From assembly GCA_015231885.1 (NCBI GenBank), contig JADGAT010000005.1, positions 40,460 to 104,459 on the forward strand: a stretch of 64,000 bases of DNA, given 5' to 3'. The position numbers were made by a program, and so were the translations under genes. Source of the DNA: SAR324 cluster bacterium (GTDB lineage: Bacteria; SAR324; NAC60-12). The notes under the pieces are model-generated. The model was given only the letters and a program-made list of their open reading frames with translations, had not been told where the DNA came from and did not search any database. Below, piece after piece: positions 9,476 to 17,899 of this stretch (its first letter is position 1; every line of letters starts with the position of its first letter).

Positions 9476-9505
9476 TTGACGAAAATGTTAAAAATAGAGT
9501 ACAAA
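9476..9505 (+). promoter_or_regulatory. Candidate sigma70-type promoter for rplY-pth
   Basis: TTGACG at 9476-9481 and TACAAA at 9500-9505 with an 18-base AT-rich spacer, 45 bases upstream of the rplY start. Both hexamers deviate from consensus, so this is tentative. Confidence 0.4.
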
Positions 9506-9549
9506 GTAAGTTTATTTTTTTAATCAATATACTCAATAAGGAGTTCTGG

Positions 9550-10176
9550 ATGTCACAAGAAACACTGACAGCAAAAGTACGTCATTCCAGTGGAAAAAAA
9601 ATTACCCGCAAATTGAGAAAATTAGATAAAATTCCTGCAATTCTTTATGGTTCTGGCCAAGCTACGATGCTAGAAATGGATGAAGTGCCCACACGACAAT
9701 CCATTGAGAAAATGTATGGAGCTCATCAGCTGGTTCCCTTGCAAATCATAGAAAACGATAAAGATCCTGTAGAGCATCAGGTTCTCATCCAAGAAATTCA
9801 AAAGCACCCTTACAAGCGTAAAATCGTTCATTTGGATTTGCGTCAACTGGATGCTGATAAACACATCATATTAAATATACCTCTACGGATAACTGGAGTT
9901 GCTCCTGGAATCAAAAAAGGAGGCTCACTGCAACTCATTGTACGCGAAGTTCCTATTCGTTGTCTACCTTCTAATATTCCAGAATATATTGAAGTCGATG
10001 TATCTGATCTGGATTTCAATGAAACCATACGAGTCCAAGAAGCCAAATACCCAGAAGCTATATCTTGTTGTGCCAAAGAAAATTATACGATTGTGACTAT
10101 CATTGGTAGAAAAGCAGAAACAGAACTGGAACAAGAACAAGAAGAGGAAACCGTCGAAGAACAGCCGGAAGAATGA
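9550..10176 (+). CDS. rplY: 50S ribosomal protein L25, long (CTC) form
   Basis: 208-residue long-form L25/CTC, the 5S-rRNA-binding large-subunit protein. The N-terminal L25 domain (KVRHSSGKKITRKLRKLDKI... AILYGSG) is followed by the TL5-type C-terminal beta domain (LNIPLRITGVAPGIKKGG, EVDVSDLDFNETIRV) and an acidic tail. AAGGAG precedes the ATG. It overlaps pth by four bases (ATGA), a common rplY-pth operon arrangement. Confidence 0.96.
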   Translation: MSQETLTAKVRHSSGKKITRKLRKLDKIPAILYGSGQATMLEMDEVPTRQSIEKMYGAHQLVPLQIIENDKDPVEHQVLIQEIQKHPYKRKIVHLDLRQLDADKHIILNIPLRITGVAPGIKKGGSLQLIVREVPIRCLPSNIPEYIEVDVSDLDFNETIRVQEAKYPEAISCCAKENYTIVTIIGRKAETELEQEQEEETVEEQPEE

Positions 10177-10745
10177 AATTAATTGTAGGACTGGGCAACC
10201 CTGGTGCAGGTTACGAACAGAATCGGCATAATATTGGTTTTTTGGTTCTAGATCAGCTTGCTAAACACTTGGGGGGGGCCTCTTTTCGCGAAAAATTTCA
10301 TGCTCTCATTGCAAAATCCAGCGTTGGCAGTGAAAATTTTATTTTGATGAAGCCTCTGACTTTTATGAATAACAGTGGGCAAGCGGTTGTTGCCTGCATG
10401 AATTTTTTTAAAATTTCAGTAAACGAGGTTGCCATTATCTACGATGATCTGGATTTGCCGACAGGAAAAGTCAGATTTCGTGTAAGTGGAGGACATGGGG
10501 GGCACAATGGAATCCGATCCATTATCCAGCATCTAAAAACACAGGATTTTAAACGAATTCGTTTTGGCATTGGCCGCCCTCCTCAAGGAATGGCACCACG
10601 CGATTATGTCCTGAGTAATTGGAATGAGTCCGATAAGCAGCAGATCAACCAGGTTCAGGAAGAAACCATACCGCATCTGATGCGATTTATAAGCCATTCC
10701 GAATTCAAAGATACATCCCTTCATGCTATCCATGAGGAGAACTAG
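10173..10745 (+). CDS. pth: Peptidyl-tRNA hydrolase
   Basis: 190-residue Pth1 enzyme, which recycles peptidyl-tRNA. It shows VGLGNPGAGYEQNRHNIGF with the catalytic His19 and the family segment YDDLDLPTGKVR followed by GGHGGHNGIRSI. The ATG overlaps the rplY stop (ATGA), implying translational coupling. Confidence 0.97.
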   Translation: MKLIVGLGNPGAGYEQNRHNIGFLVLDQLAKHLGGASFREKFHALIAKSSVGSENFILMKPLTFMNNSGQAVVACMNFFKISVNEVAIIYDDLDLPTGKVRFRVSGGHGGHNGIRSIIQHLKTQDFKRIRFGIGRPPQGMAPRDYVLSNWNESDKQQINQVQEETIPHLMRFISHSEFKDTSLHAIHEEN

Positions 10746-10774
10746 TATCAAATGTATTTATTGATTATTGCATT

Positions 10775-10798
10775 TGAATCAGCCCGGTTGCTGATTCA
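10775..10798 (+). terminator. Stem-loop between pth and rpsF (terminator or rpsF leader)
   Basis: TGAATCAGC and GCTGATTCA pair perfectly over 9 bp around a CCGGTT loop, with a short T-run only after six further bases. It may end the pth transcript. Because it lies 58 bases before rpsF and carries a CCG loop, and a second small hairpin (GTCTGC/GCAGGC) follows, it could also be part of an S6:S18-binding leader. The sequence does not decide between these. Confidence 0.4.
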
Positions 10799-10855
10799 AC
10801 AGTAATTTTTCCTTGTCTGCAAGAGCAGGCTTAACTCGAAAGGAAATGGAACCTT

Positions 10856-11380
10856 ATGGAAGGATATGAATCCGTTATCATTACAGACCCTGACTTAACA
10901 GAAGAAGATACGTCAGGCATTCTTGACAAAGTCAAAGATACGATTACCAGCCATGGTGGAGAAGTACAGAAATACCATTTATGGGGACGACGTCGATTGG
11001 CATACTTAATCAATAAAAAAAATTATGGTGTCTATCACATTTTCTATTTCACTGGAGATGGAGAACTATTAAATGATCTCAACCAATATTATCGTTACTC
11101 AGAAAATATTCTGCGTTTTCAAACAATAAAAGTTGAAAATATCCAGGAAGAATTTGATAGATTTCTTGAATACTTAAAAGCCGCTGCGGCCCCCCAGAAC
11201 CCCAAACGTCATAACGAGAGAGCGAACACTCCTGCTCAAAAAGTAGGGGATCAAACAGTAGAAACAGAAATAGCGGCAGAAGGAGCAGCAGATGCTCCTG
11301 AAGAAAAAGAACCTGAAACAGAGCTAGAAGCAGTCACCTCAGAGGAAGATACAACCATGAACAGCGAAGAGGAGAAATAA
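10856..11380 (+). CDS. rpsF: 30S ribosomal protein S6 with acidic C-terminal extension
   Basis: 174 residues. The first ~100 are canonical S6 ([15 protein letters not shown], the [20 protein letters not shown] strand region, [10 protein letters not shown]). The last ~65 residues are a low-complexity tail rich in Glu and Ala, longer than the usual ~100-135-residue protein. It heads the rpsF-rpsR-rplI-dnaB cluster and is followed by rpsR after one base. Confidence 0.96.
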   Translation: MEGYESVIITDPDLTEEDTSGILDKVKDTITSHGGEVQKYHLWGRRRLAYLINKKNYGVYHIFYFTGDGELLNDLNQYYRYSENILRFQTIKVENIQEEFDRFLEYLKAAAAPQNPKRHNERANTPAQKVGDQTVETEIAAEGAADAPEEKEPETELEAVTSEEDTTMNSEEEK

Positions 11381-11381
11381 C

Positions 11382-11642
11382 ATGTCATATAAAAGCCAGC
11401 GTCGAAAAATTCTTGCTCGAAAACGCAAATTCTGTCCTTTTCGAGAAGCAGGTGTCCAATCCATCAATTACAAAGATATCAATACACTCAAAGATTATAT
11501 AACAGAGTGTGGAAAAATCATTCCAAGCCGAATTTCAGGTGTGTCGGTTCCTTATCAGCGTATGCTAAAAAGAGAAGTCAAACGCGCACGTAATTTAGCC
11601 TTATTATCCTATACAGAAGGATATATTTCTCCTGATGCTTAG
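11382..11642 (+). CDS. rpsR: 30S ribosomal protein S18
   Basis: 86-residue S18, which pairs with S6 in the 30S platform. It has the family segments [25 protein letters not shown] and [20 protein letters not shown]. The N-terminus ([20 protein letters not shown]) carries a single Cys of the partial zinc-site type. The start codon follows the rpsF stop by one base. Confidence 0.96.
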   Translation: MSYKSQRRKILARKRKFCPFREAGVQSINYKDINTLKDYITECGKIIPSRISGVSVPYQRMLKREVKRARNLALLSYTEGYISPDA

Positions 11643-11712
11643 AAACCAACAGTAAGCGTGCCATTTTCTCCAGTATTTTGTTTATGAAAAACTGTTTATT
11701 AAGAGAAGTACC

Positions 11713-12261
11713 GTGAAAATCATATTAACTCAAGATGTTCCTAATTTAGGGGTAGTTGGCGACCAGATTCAAGTCAAGCCTGGGTATGCGCGTAATTATC
11801 TAATACCCCAAAGTAAAGCAATATTAGCAACAAGTAAAAAATCAAAAGAATTGCAGCACCGCATGAAATTCTTCGAAAAATTGCGGCAAGCTGCTATAGA
11901 AGCTGCCAAAGGGGAAGCTGAGAAGCTAAAAGAGCTTCAATTGGAAATTACTAAAAAGTCTGGCTCTGGTGGACGCTTATTTGGTTCCGTCACCAGCAAG
12001 GATATCTCAGAATTACTGCAAGAAAAAGGATTTGAAATCGCTCGCCGTGATATCGTATCATACGAACCAATCAAGACGGTTGGTACTCACACTGTTAGCG
12101 TGAAATTACATACCACTGTCAAAGTGGATGTAACTATCCAGGTACAGGGCGATGCAGTAGAGTCAAAGCTCGCTCCTCCGCAAGAAGATGAAGCCTTGCA
12201 AACCGAAATACCATCTACAGAGACAGAAACCGTGGATGTCGAAGATTCTACAGAATCGTAA
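11713..12261 (+). CDS. rplI: 50S ribosomal protein L9
   Basis: 182-residue L9 with the N-terminal rRNA-binding module (KIILTQDVPNLGVVGDQIQV, GYARNYLIP), the long connecting helix and the C-terminal domain (SGGRLFGSVTSKDI). A ~30-residue acidic tail extends the usual length. The start is GTG at 11713, preceded by AAGAGAAG. The S6, L25 and L9 proteins encoded here all share acidic tails. Confidence 0.96.
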   Translation: MKIILTQDVPNLGVVGDQIQVKPGYARNYLIPQSKAILATSKKSKELQHRMKFFEKLRQAAIEAAKGEAEKLKELQLEITKKSGSGGRLFGSVTSKDISELLQEKGFEIARRDIVSYEPIKTVGTHTVSVKLHTTVKVDVTIQVQGDAVESKLAPPQEDEALQTEIPSTETETVDVEDSTES

Positions 12262-12321
12262 GCTGATCATTATCAAGACGTAGATGCATGAGTGCCTGAG
12301 CACTCCTCCTTGTTGGTTTGT

Positions 12322-13668
12322 ATGGCTTCTCAGACACTTCCTTCAGAAATATTGCCCCACGATAAGCTTGCAGAACAAGCTGTTTTAGGGGCAATTATTC
12401 TCAAAAATGAACTTCTGCTCGAGTTGGCAGACATCCTCTCTCCCAACGACTTTTTTGCACCGGCACATCAAAAAATTTATCAAATAGCCCTAGAGCTCCA
12501 CACGAACAAAGAACCTATTGATGAGGTCACGCTAGGAACGCTTCTTAAAGACCGCAACCTTCTCGACCAAACAGGAGGAGCACATTACTTGGTTGAATTA
12601 GCACAATCGACTCCAATCATCGACAATGTGACTCACTATGCGCAAATGATCCGAAAAAAAGGAAAGTTGCGTGAGTTGATCACTACAGCAAATGAGATCG
12701 CAACCGGTAGTGTCGAATCGGCCAAGGATGTGGAAGAACTGATTCGGGAGGCGACAGAAAAAATCAGCGGCATCGAAGGCGACAATGCAGAACGGCAATA
12801 TGAAAGCATAGAACAAATATTTCATGGCTATTTTGAAGCATTAGAACAGCGATCTTTATCACCAGAAACTGTAACAGGACTGCCAACAGGATTCACCGAA
12901 CTGGATGAACTGACACACGGCCTGCAAAAAGGAGATCTTATTATTGTAGCAGCTCGCCCATCCATGGGAAAAACTGCTTTTGCTATGAATGTCGGTTTTT
13001 ATGCGGCCATACAAACCAAAGCACCTGTCCTGATTTTTAGCTTAGAGATGCCAAAAGCACACATTGCCATGCGTTTATTATGCAGCCAAGGGCAAGTAGA
13101 CACTCATAAACTGCAAACAGGGCATCTGGAACAGCAAGATTGGGACAATCTATCCGTGGCTGCCGCAAAAATAATGGATGCTCCCCTCTTCGTTGATGAT
13201 CAGGGAGGGATTACTTCTAGTCATGTTCGACGGATTGCAAAACAAGTAGAGTTTGAAAAAGGGCCACTGGGATTGATTGTTATTGATTATTTGCAACTGA
13301 TGCAGGGAGCATCTCGGACCAACTCCAGAGAACAGGAAATTTCTGAAATTTCCAGAAACCTGAAAACTATTGCAAAAGAGTTCAATACTCCTATTGTTGC
13401 ACTGTCCCAATTAAATCGAGATTTGGAAAGACGAACAGATAAAAGGCCCATGATGGCAGATTTGAGAGAATCAGGAGCTATTGAACAAGATGCAGATATT
13501 ATTATGTTTATTTATCGAGATGAGGTGTACCATGAAGAAACAGAAGATCAGGGAATTGCAGAAATCATTGTGGCAAAACACCGTAATGGAGAAATAGGCA
13601 CCAAGCGATTGGCATTTATTGGAAAGTATACCAAATTTGCTAATTTGACACTTCGGGAAAACACTTAA
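12322..13668 (+). CDS. dnaB: Replicative DNA helicase DnaB
   Basis: 448-residue hexameric helicase. The N-terminal domain (DKLAEQAVLGAIIL) and the RecA-like C-terminal domain are complete: Walker A ARPSMGKTAFAMN, Walker B-type LIVIDYLQLMQG, and ESGAIEQDADIIMFIYRDE with the family motif. I start at ATG 12322, because it leaves the usual short leader before DKLAEQA; a GTG at 12292 would add ten residues. It closes the rpsF-rpsR-rplI-dnaB group, an arrangement seen in many bacteria. Confidence 0.96.
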   Translation: MASQTLPSEILPHDKLAEQAVLGAIILKNELLLELADILSPNDFFAPAHQKIYQIALELHTNKEPIDEVTLGTLLKDRNLLDQTGGAHYLVELAQSTPIIDNVTHYAQMIRKKGKLRELITTANEIATGSVESAKDVEELIREATEKISGIEGDNAERQYESIEQIFHGYFEALEQRSLSPETVTGLPTGFTELDELTHGLQKGDLIIVAARPSMGKTAFAMNVGFYAAIQTKAPVLIFSLEMPKAHIAMRLLCSQGQVDTHKLQTGHLEQQDWDNLSVAAAKIMDAPLFVDDQGGITSSHVRRIAKQVEFEKGPLGLIVIDYLQLMQGASRTNSREQEISEISRNLKTIAKEFNTPIVALSQLNRDLERRTDKRPMMADLRESGAIEQDADIIMFIYRDEVYHEETEDQGIAEIIVAKHRNGEIGTKRLAFIGKYTKFANLTLRENT

Positions 13669-13711
13669 AATTTGAAACGTTTTCCTTCATTCCCCTATAT
13701 AGAGAGACCTC

Positions 13712-14716
13712 ATGGCATCGTTATCATCCTTGGATTTAGGCAACGAGCTCGGAGATTTATTAGAAGATGGAAAGCTTGTTGAATCAGCAGTACTCCTGGT
13801 TCCACCTAACATTCCATTGACTTGTTTTCCAGCCATCATTGAAAAATTACTATCTCTCTTACTCACAAGAGAATGGGAGCAATTGAGTGAAAGAGCACAA
13901 AATTATTTAAAATGGATTTCGGTCAAAGCTGAGTCTATTGACGTATTGGTTCCCATAGATGTCTATCCTCCAACCAAGGGTTTTGAAATGTTGTCCATTG
14001 ATCGCGAAGGTAGAAGCTTTGGAGGCATCCTGGAGCAATGTAAAGCTTTAGAAATTCCACCCGTATTACTCCGATTTGCCTCTTTAATCGTTGTTTTAAT
14101 TACTCTCAGGCTATTGAGACGGCAAACCGTCCTGTCTCATGAAAACCTTGCCTCTCTCAAGTTCACACAAAATGTAGATGCGGATTACCTAAACTATCCC
14201 ATGGCCCTAAAGTTGCTTCTCCGATTATTTCCTGAATATATACGTATGTTTTACCTGGAGGTCAATGAGGGGATTACCAAAGATTATTTAAAAACTCTAC
14301 GGGCATTATCAGAGGATCTGGAAATTGGGTTTGTGCTGGACGATTCCAATAAAATGGATGTTGATGTGCATTGGGAATTGCTGGATTTGTCTGATTGGAT
14401 TAAAATTGATTTTCAGGCAACTCGATCGCTTGAGCGTCATTTGGAAGCAGATAGAGGAGAGGAAATTATTTCACACTTTGAAAAATATGCCACTGGATCC
14501 GGTTCCCGGGTTATCGTTTTGGAAGGGTTGGGAGAAAGTTCTCCTTTGAAAACCTTCCTCCAGGAAAATTGGCAATATGCTGAAACGGCACTCTATTATC
14601 AAAGTAGAGAAAGGCTTCCAGTCCCTCCTTGGGATCGATACTTTGGATTGATCCAGGATTACGAACCAAGCGAATTTGGATTATTTTTTAAAGGATTACT
14701 CACAAAAGAGAAATGA
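13712..14716 (+). CDS. Divergent, probably inactive EAL-like domain protein
   Basis: 334 residues with no signal peptide. The C-terminal half follows the EAL fold in order: FYLEVNEGITKDYLKTLR in place of the EAL strand and first helix, EIGFVLDDSNKM for the DD-containing strand, DWIKIDFQ for the KIDxxF strand and VIVLEGLGESS for the VAEGVE(T) strand. The first EAL motif and several metal ligands are not conserved, so cyclic-di-GMP hydrolysis is unlikely; a binding or scaffold role is my inference. The N-terminal ~130 residues are unrecognised. It overlaps the next TPR gene by four bases (ATGA). Confidence 0.55.
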   Translation: MASLSSLDLGNELGDLLEDGKLVESAVLLVPPNIPLTCFPAIIEKLLSLLLTREWEQLSERAQNYLKWISVKAESIDVLVPIDVYPPTKGFEMLSIDREGRSFGGILEQCKALEIPPVLLRFASLIVVLITLRLLRRQTVLSHENLASLKFTQNVDADYLNYPMALKLLLRLFPEYIRMFYLEVNEGITKDYLKTLRALSEDLEIGFVLDDSNKMDVDVHWELLDLSDWIKIDFQATRSLERHLEADRGEEIISHFEKYATGSGSRVIVLEGLGESSPLKTFLQENWQYAETALYYQSRERLPVPPWDRYFGLIQDYEPSEFGLFFKGLLTKEK

Positions 14717-15507
14717 GTGCTGAATTAGTCCGTTTGAAAAAACTAAGCATATTGGCAGATGAGCTCACCTCTTCTGGAAAAATCGAAGCATCCCGGAATA
14801 AGATAATTGACGGGTTGGAACTCGCAATCGAAATTGAGGAGCAACCATATTTTTATTTTTTTCAAGGGGAACTCAACTATTTAGACGAGCATTTATTGGC
14901 AGCAGTTGAGTATTATCGTGTCGCTTCTGAACTGGAACCCAGAAGTCCCTTCATTCTGCGAGGTTTAGGAGTTGCCTATAGTAAACAGAATTGTGTCAGA
15001 AAAGCCATTGCAATTTTTGATCGTGCCTCAAAAATGAATCCTTATGACCACCGACTGTGGAGACAGAAAGGCGTGACTCTTTCTAAGATGAAAGAATTCG
15101 ACAAAGCCTTGAAATGTTTTGATCGTGCAATAAAATTAGATGCTAACGACTATCATTCCTATCGGCAACGTGGTGTCACCCTCATCAATGCAGGACAATA
15201 CGAAGAAGCCATATATATGTTCTCTAAGACGCTGCTCCTGAACCCTAATGATTTCCGTGCATTATACGAAAAAGGCAAGGCACTGAACTACGCAGGCCAT
15301 GGTGCAGAAGCCCTTCGAGCCCACAGTCTTTCCGTTGAAATCGAGAAAAGAGTCACTCACGTTCCATCTCGAGAATCACTTCTTGCACGCATCAAAATGA
15401 ATCGTATCCGCAAAAATCAAATACGCATTCTAGGAGAATTTCGTTCAGCCATTCAAGAAGAATCTATCCCTCTTTTTAAGAAACGATCCACTCATCTTGC
15501 TAAATAA
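14713..15507 (+). CDS. Tetratricopeptide-repeat protein
   Basis: 264 residues with about five to six TPR units, for example ILRGLGVAYSKQNCVRKAIA, LWRQKGVTLSKMKEFDKALK and SYRQRGVTLINAGQYEEAIY, each with the alternating Gly/Ala and aromatic pattern. No signal peptide or membrane segment, so probably a cytoplasmic scaffold. It is translationally coupled to the EAL-like protein and likely partners with it. Confidence 0.85.
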   Translation: MSAELVRLKKLSILADELTSSGKIEASRNKIIDGLELAIEIEEQPYFYFFQGELNYLDEHLLAAVEYYRVASELEPRSPFILRGLGVAYSKQNCVRKAIAIFDRASKMNPYDHRLWRQKGVTLSKMKEFDKALKCFDRAIKLDANDYHSYRQRGVTLINAGQYEEAIYMFSKTLLLNPNDFRALYEKGKALNYAGHGAEALRAHSLSVEIEKRVTHVPSRESLLARIKMNRIRKNQIRILGEFRSAIQEESIPLFKKRSTHLAK

Positions 15508-15520
15508 AACGACACTACTT

Positions 15521-16591
15521 TCACTGCTTCCAGGTAAATGTTTTGTTGGCCAAATAATTCCAACTGATTCCAACCCAAATTCCCAACATACTAGCCAACC
15601 ACCAGGAATGTCCCTGTAACACCAAATACCATGCAATGGCCAAGTTATACAGACTCCCTAATGAGCAGGCAGCATTATACCGGACCAGGCCTTTCCACCA
15701 TTCTGATTTTAAGAAGCGCTGCCTGGCAAAAGTCCACTGATTGTTCCAGATATAATTGGAGAGCAGTGCAATTTCAATAGCAAACACGAGAGACACTCCA
15801 TAATGCCATCCCCACTTGACATAGAGCAGATAAAGTGCAGCAAAATGAACGGCTACCCCAGAGGCTCCAATAATACCATAATGAATAAACTGCAGGCTGA
15901 AACGTGCAAAAAATGTTTGGGAGATCAGCAAATCAATAAAATCAAGGACCACTTTTGTATCCATTTTGCTGGTTCCGTGGAGACGTTTTCCAAATTCATA
16001 ATGCAGTTCCTTGATTTTTGCACGAGGACATTTCAACAGGAGGTCTAACAAAATTTTAAACCCTTCACTGTATAAATCAGGAGCCACTTCATGAACTATG
16101 GATCGCTTCAACATAAAAAATCCACTAAGGGGATCGGTGACCTCTCTTTTTAAAAAATGACATGCCAGTTGCGTAGCCAGCCTACTGCCCCAAAGACGCA
16201 ACCGATTCCAGCCTGGTATGGACTTTTGCTCGAGATATCGTGAACCAATCACAATATCGTACTCGCCCATGTGCTCTAACATCACAGGCAAAAGTCGTAA
16301 ATCATGCTGCATGTCTGCATCTACGACGGCCACAGACTCTCCCTTACCCAACAAAAACCCTTCAATCACAGCAGATGTTAAACCTTTCCGATGAATCCTT
16401 CGGATCAGTTGTATATTTTGATGCTGCAGTGACATCTCCTTTGCCAACTGCCAGGTACCATCTTCTGAGTTGTCATCAACGATGATGATTTCATACAGAT
16501 GTCCTTTCAATATTTGCTGGAGCTGCTCTACAATAAGAGGAAGGTTGGGGCACTCGTTATAAGTGGGAATGATAATGGATAGCTGAGTCAT
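15521..16591 (-). CDS. Polyprenyl-phosphate glycosyltransferase (GT2) fused to GtrA-like membrane domain
   Basis: 356 residues from ATG 16591. An N-terminal GT2 domain of the dolichol-phosphate mannosyltransferase type (LSIIIPTYNECPNL, IIIVDDNSEDGTW, VAVVDADMQHDLRLLP with the DxD) is followed by four membrane helices of a GtrA-like domain (FIHYGIIGASGVAVHFAALY, NYIWNNQWTFARQRF). Such fusions make and move a polyprenyl-linked sugar used by periplasmic glycosyltransferases. A GT-C-like membrane protein at 41453 is a possible user. A longer reading frame to 16654 would overlap the upstream gene and is less likely. Confidence 0.88.
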   Translation of the reverse strand: MTQLSIIIPTYNECPNLPLIVEQLQQILKGHLYEIIIVDDNSEDGTWQLAKEMSLQHQNIQLIRRIHRKGLTSAVIEGFLLGKGESVAVVDADMQHDLRLLPVMLEHMGEYDIVIGSRYLEQKSIPGWNRLRLWGSRLATQLACHFLKREVTDPLSGFFMLKRSIVHEVAPDLYSEGFKILLDLLLKCPRAKIKELHYEFGKRLHGTSKMDTKVVLDFIDLLISQTFFARFSLQFIHYGIIGASGVAVHFAALYLLYVKWGWHYGVSLVFAIEIALLSNYIWNNQWTFARQRFLKSEWWKGLVRYNAACSLGSLYNLAIAWYLVLQGHSWWLASMLGIWVGISWNYLANKTFTWKQ

Positions 16592-16614
16592 TGCTGTGAT
16601 ATGGGATGAAGGAG

Positions 16615-17364
16615 TTAGAAAGTATAAAAACCTTGAAACGATGCTGTAGACCAAACAGAAGTATCAAAAGTGTCTTGACCAATCATGATCTTACGAAAAT
16701 AAGGACCTTTTTTGTCCAATGTATGATGTGATACATTAGGAATAATAGGAAGCGTGGCTGACGGAACCGAATAAAAATGAGTGTGCTTCCAGTGAAACTC
16801 AAATTCGTAATGAATGTGTCCAAAAAATATATGCAAAGGACTGACACTCTCTGACAAAATCTGGTAAAATGAATCTCTCCAGGGCAGTACACATTCCTCA
16901 TCAAAAAAACGATAGCCTACGGCAATAGGAGGATAGTGTGTAAAAAGGTAGACTGGATGGCTACTTTGGCTTAAAAAATCTTTTAATGCTTGCAGGTCGA
17001 TTTGTGGAAGCGATTCGGCAGAAGTATCAAAAAACAGAATCGATGCATAACTCCACTCTTTCCAACATTGAAATCCTGTAGAGAAGTTATCTGCAAAAAC
17101 GGCATCAAACATTGTGCCGCGATCATGATTACCTTTGAGTGCCACCCATGGAATGCCTAAATTACTCAATGTTTGTTTTAAATACCTGTAAGAATTGAGT
17201 TCTGGTACTTTAGCAGCAAGGTCACCACTGACGATCAGTAAATCAGGAGATTCTTTTTGAATACAAGGGATCAACTTTTCAAACTCCTGGCACACATTGG
17301 CACGATCCTCACTCTCTGTAAGAGCGAGACTGATATGCAGGTCAGAAATTTGAATGATATACAT
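16615..17364 (-). CDS. Calcineurin-like metallophosphoesterase (CpdA-like)
   Basis: 249 residues with all dinuclear metal motifs in order: QISDLHIS, VSGDLAA, ALKGNHDRG, LFTHYPP and FFGHIHYEFE. This order and spacing match the cyclic-AMP phosphodiesterase CpdA/Icc class, but substrate specificity cannot be read from motifs. A cyclic-nucleotide-binding protein at 37678 makes a role in cNMP turnover plausible. Start is ATG 17364. Confidence 0.85.
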   Translation of the reverse strand: MYIIQISDLHISLALTESEDRANVCQEFEKLIPCIQKESPDLLIVSGDLAAKVPELNSYRYLKQTLSNLGIPWVALKGNHDRGTMFDAVFADNFSTGFQCWKEWSYASILFFDTSAESLPQIDLQALKDFLSQSSHPVYLFTHYPPIAVGYRFFDEECVLPWRDSFYQILSESVSPLHIFFGHIHYEFEFHWKHTHFYSVPSATLPIIPNVSHHTLDKKGPYFRKIMIGQDTFDTSVWSTASFQGFYTF

Positions 17365-17390
17365 CTTCTTCTTGCATGAAGAACTGCCGA

Positions 17391-17780
17391 TTAAGCTTCA
17401 GGAATAAGCTCTTCGAGGACGGTCACTTCATTCCGGACCGTATTTTGTTGTTCTTGCGTAATATTCACAAATTGCAGCCCTGTTTCCCAAGAAGAATAGT
17501 CATCTTCGGACAAAGCATTTCTCCAAACCACCTGAGCTTTAACTTTCAAAGGATCCTGATCAATAAAGTCAAAGACATTAGCCCTCTGAAAGTACACTTC
17601 TAAGGTAACCAGAGAATTTATCGGAAGCTTGACTCCAATCTCAATGTGAATGCCATAAAGAGAAATATCCCGGGAATGCCCTGCTAAATGGGGTAAATCT
17701 TCTCGGATATAAATTTGAATAGGAGTTTGAAGCTCCCAGCGTCTTTCTTCTCCAACTTCTATGTAGCGCTCTGGTTCCAT
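17391..17780 (-). CDS. PilZ-domain protein
   Basis: 129-residue single PilZ domain, a cyclic-di-GMP receptor fold. It has EERRWELQTPIQIYI followed by SRDISLYGIHIEI, corresponding to the RxxxR and D/NxSxxG elements; the DxSxxG half is intact, whereas the arginine half is reduced to RR. Ligand binding is therefore likely but not certain. It sits just downstream of the HD-GYP gene on the same strand. Confidence 0.8.
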   Translation of the reverse strand: MEPERYIEVGEERRWELQTPIQIYIREDLPHLAGHSRDISLYGIHIEIGVKLPINSLVTLEVYFQRANVFDFIDQDPLKVKAQVVWRNALSEDDYSSWETGLQFVNITQEQQNTVRNEVTVLEELIPEA

Positions 17781-17899
17781 CGTTTTTTAAATGTAGTAAA
17801 AATTTACAATGGGCAGCAGTCCAAATAGTTTGGTGCTCCTCATGTTTCTCAGAGTAGTCGACGGACTGCTTATCGAAGGCGGTCTGTCGTCATTTATTA

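Noticed and set aside
13712..14716. Active cyclic-di-GMP phosphodiesterase call for the EAL-like protein
   Set aside because: The EAL signature and several metal ligands are not present, so only a degenerate EAL-like fold is supported.
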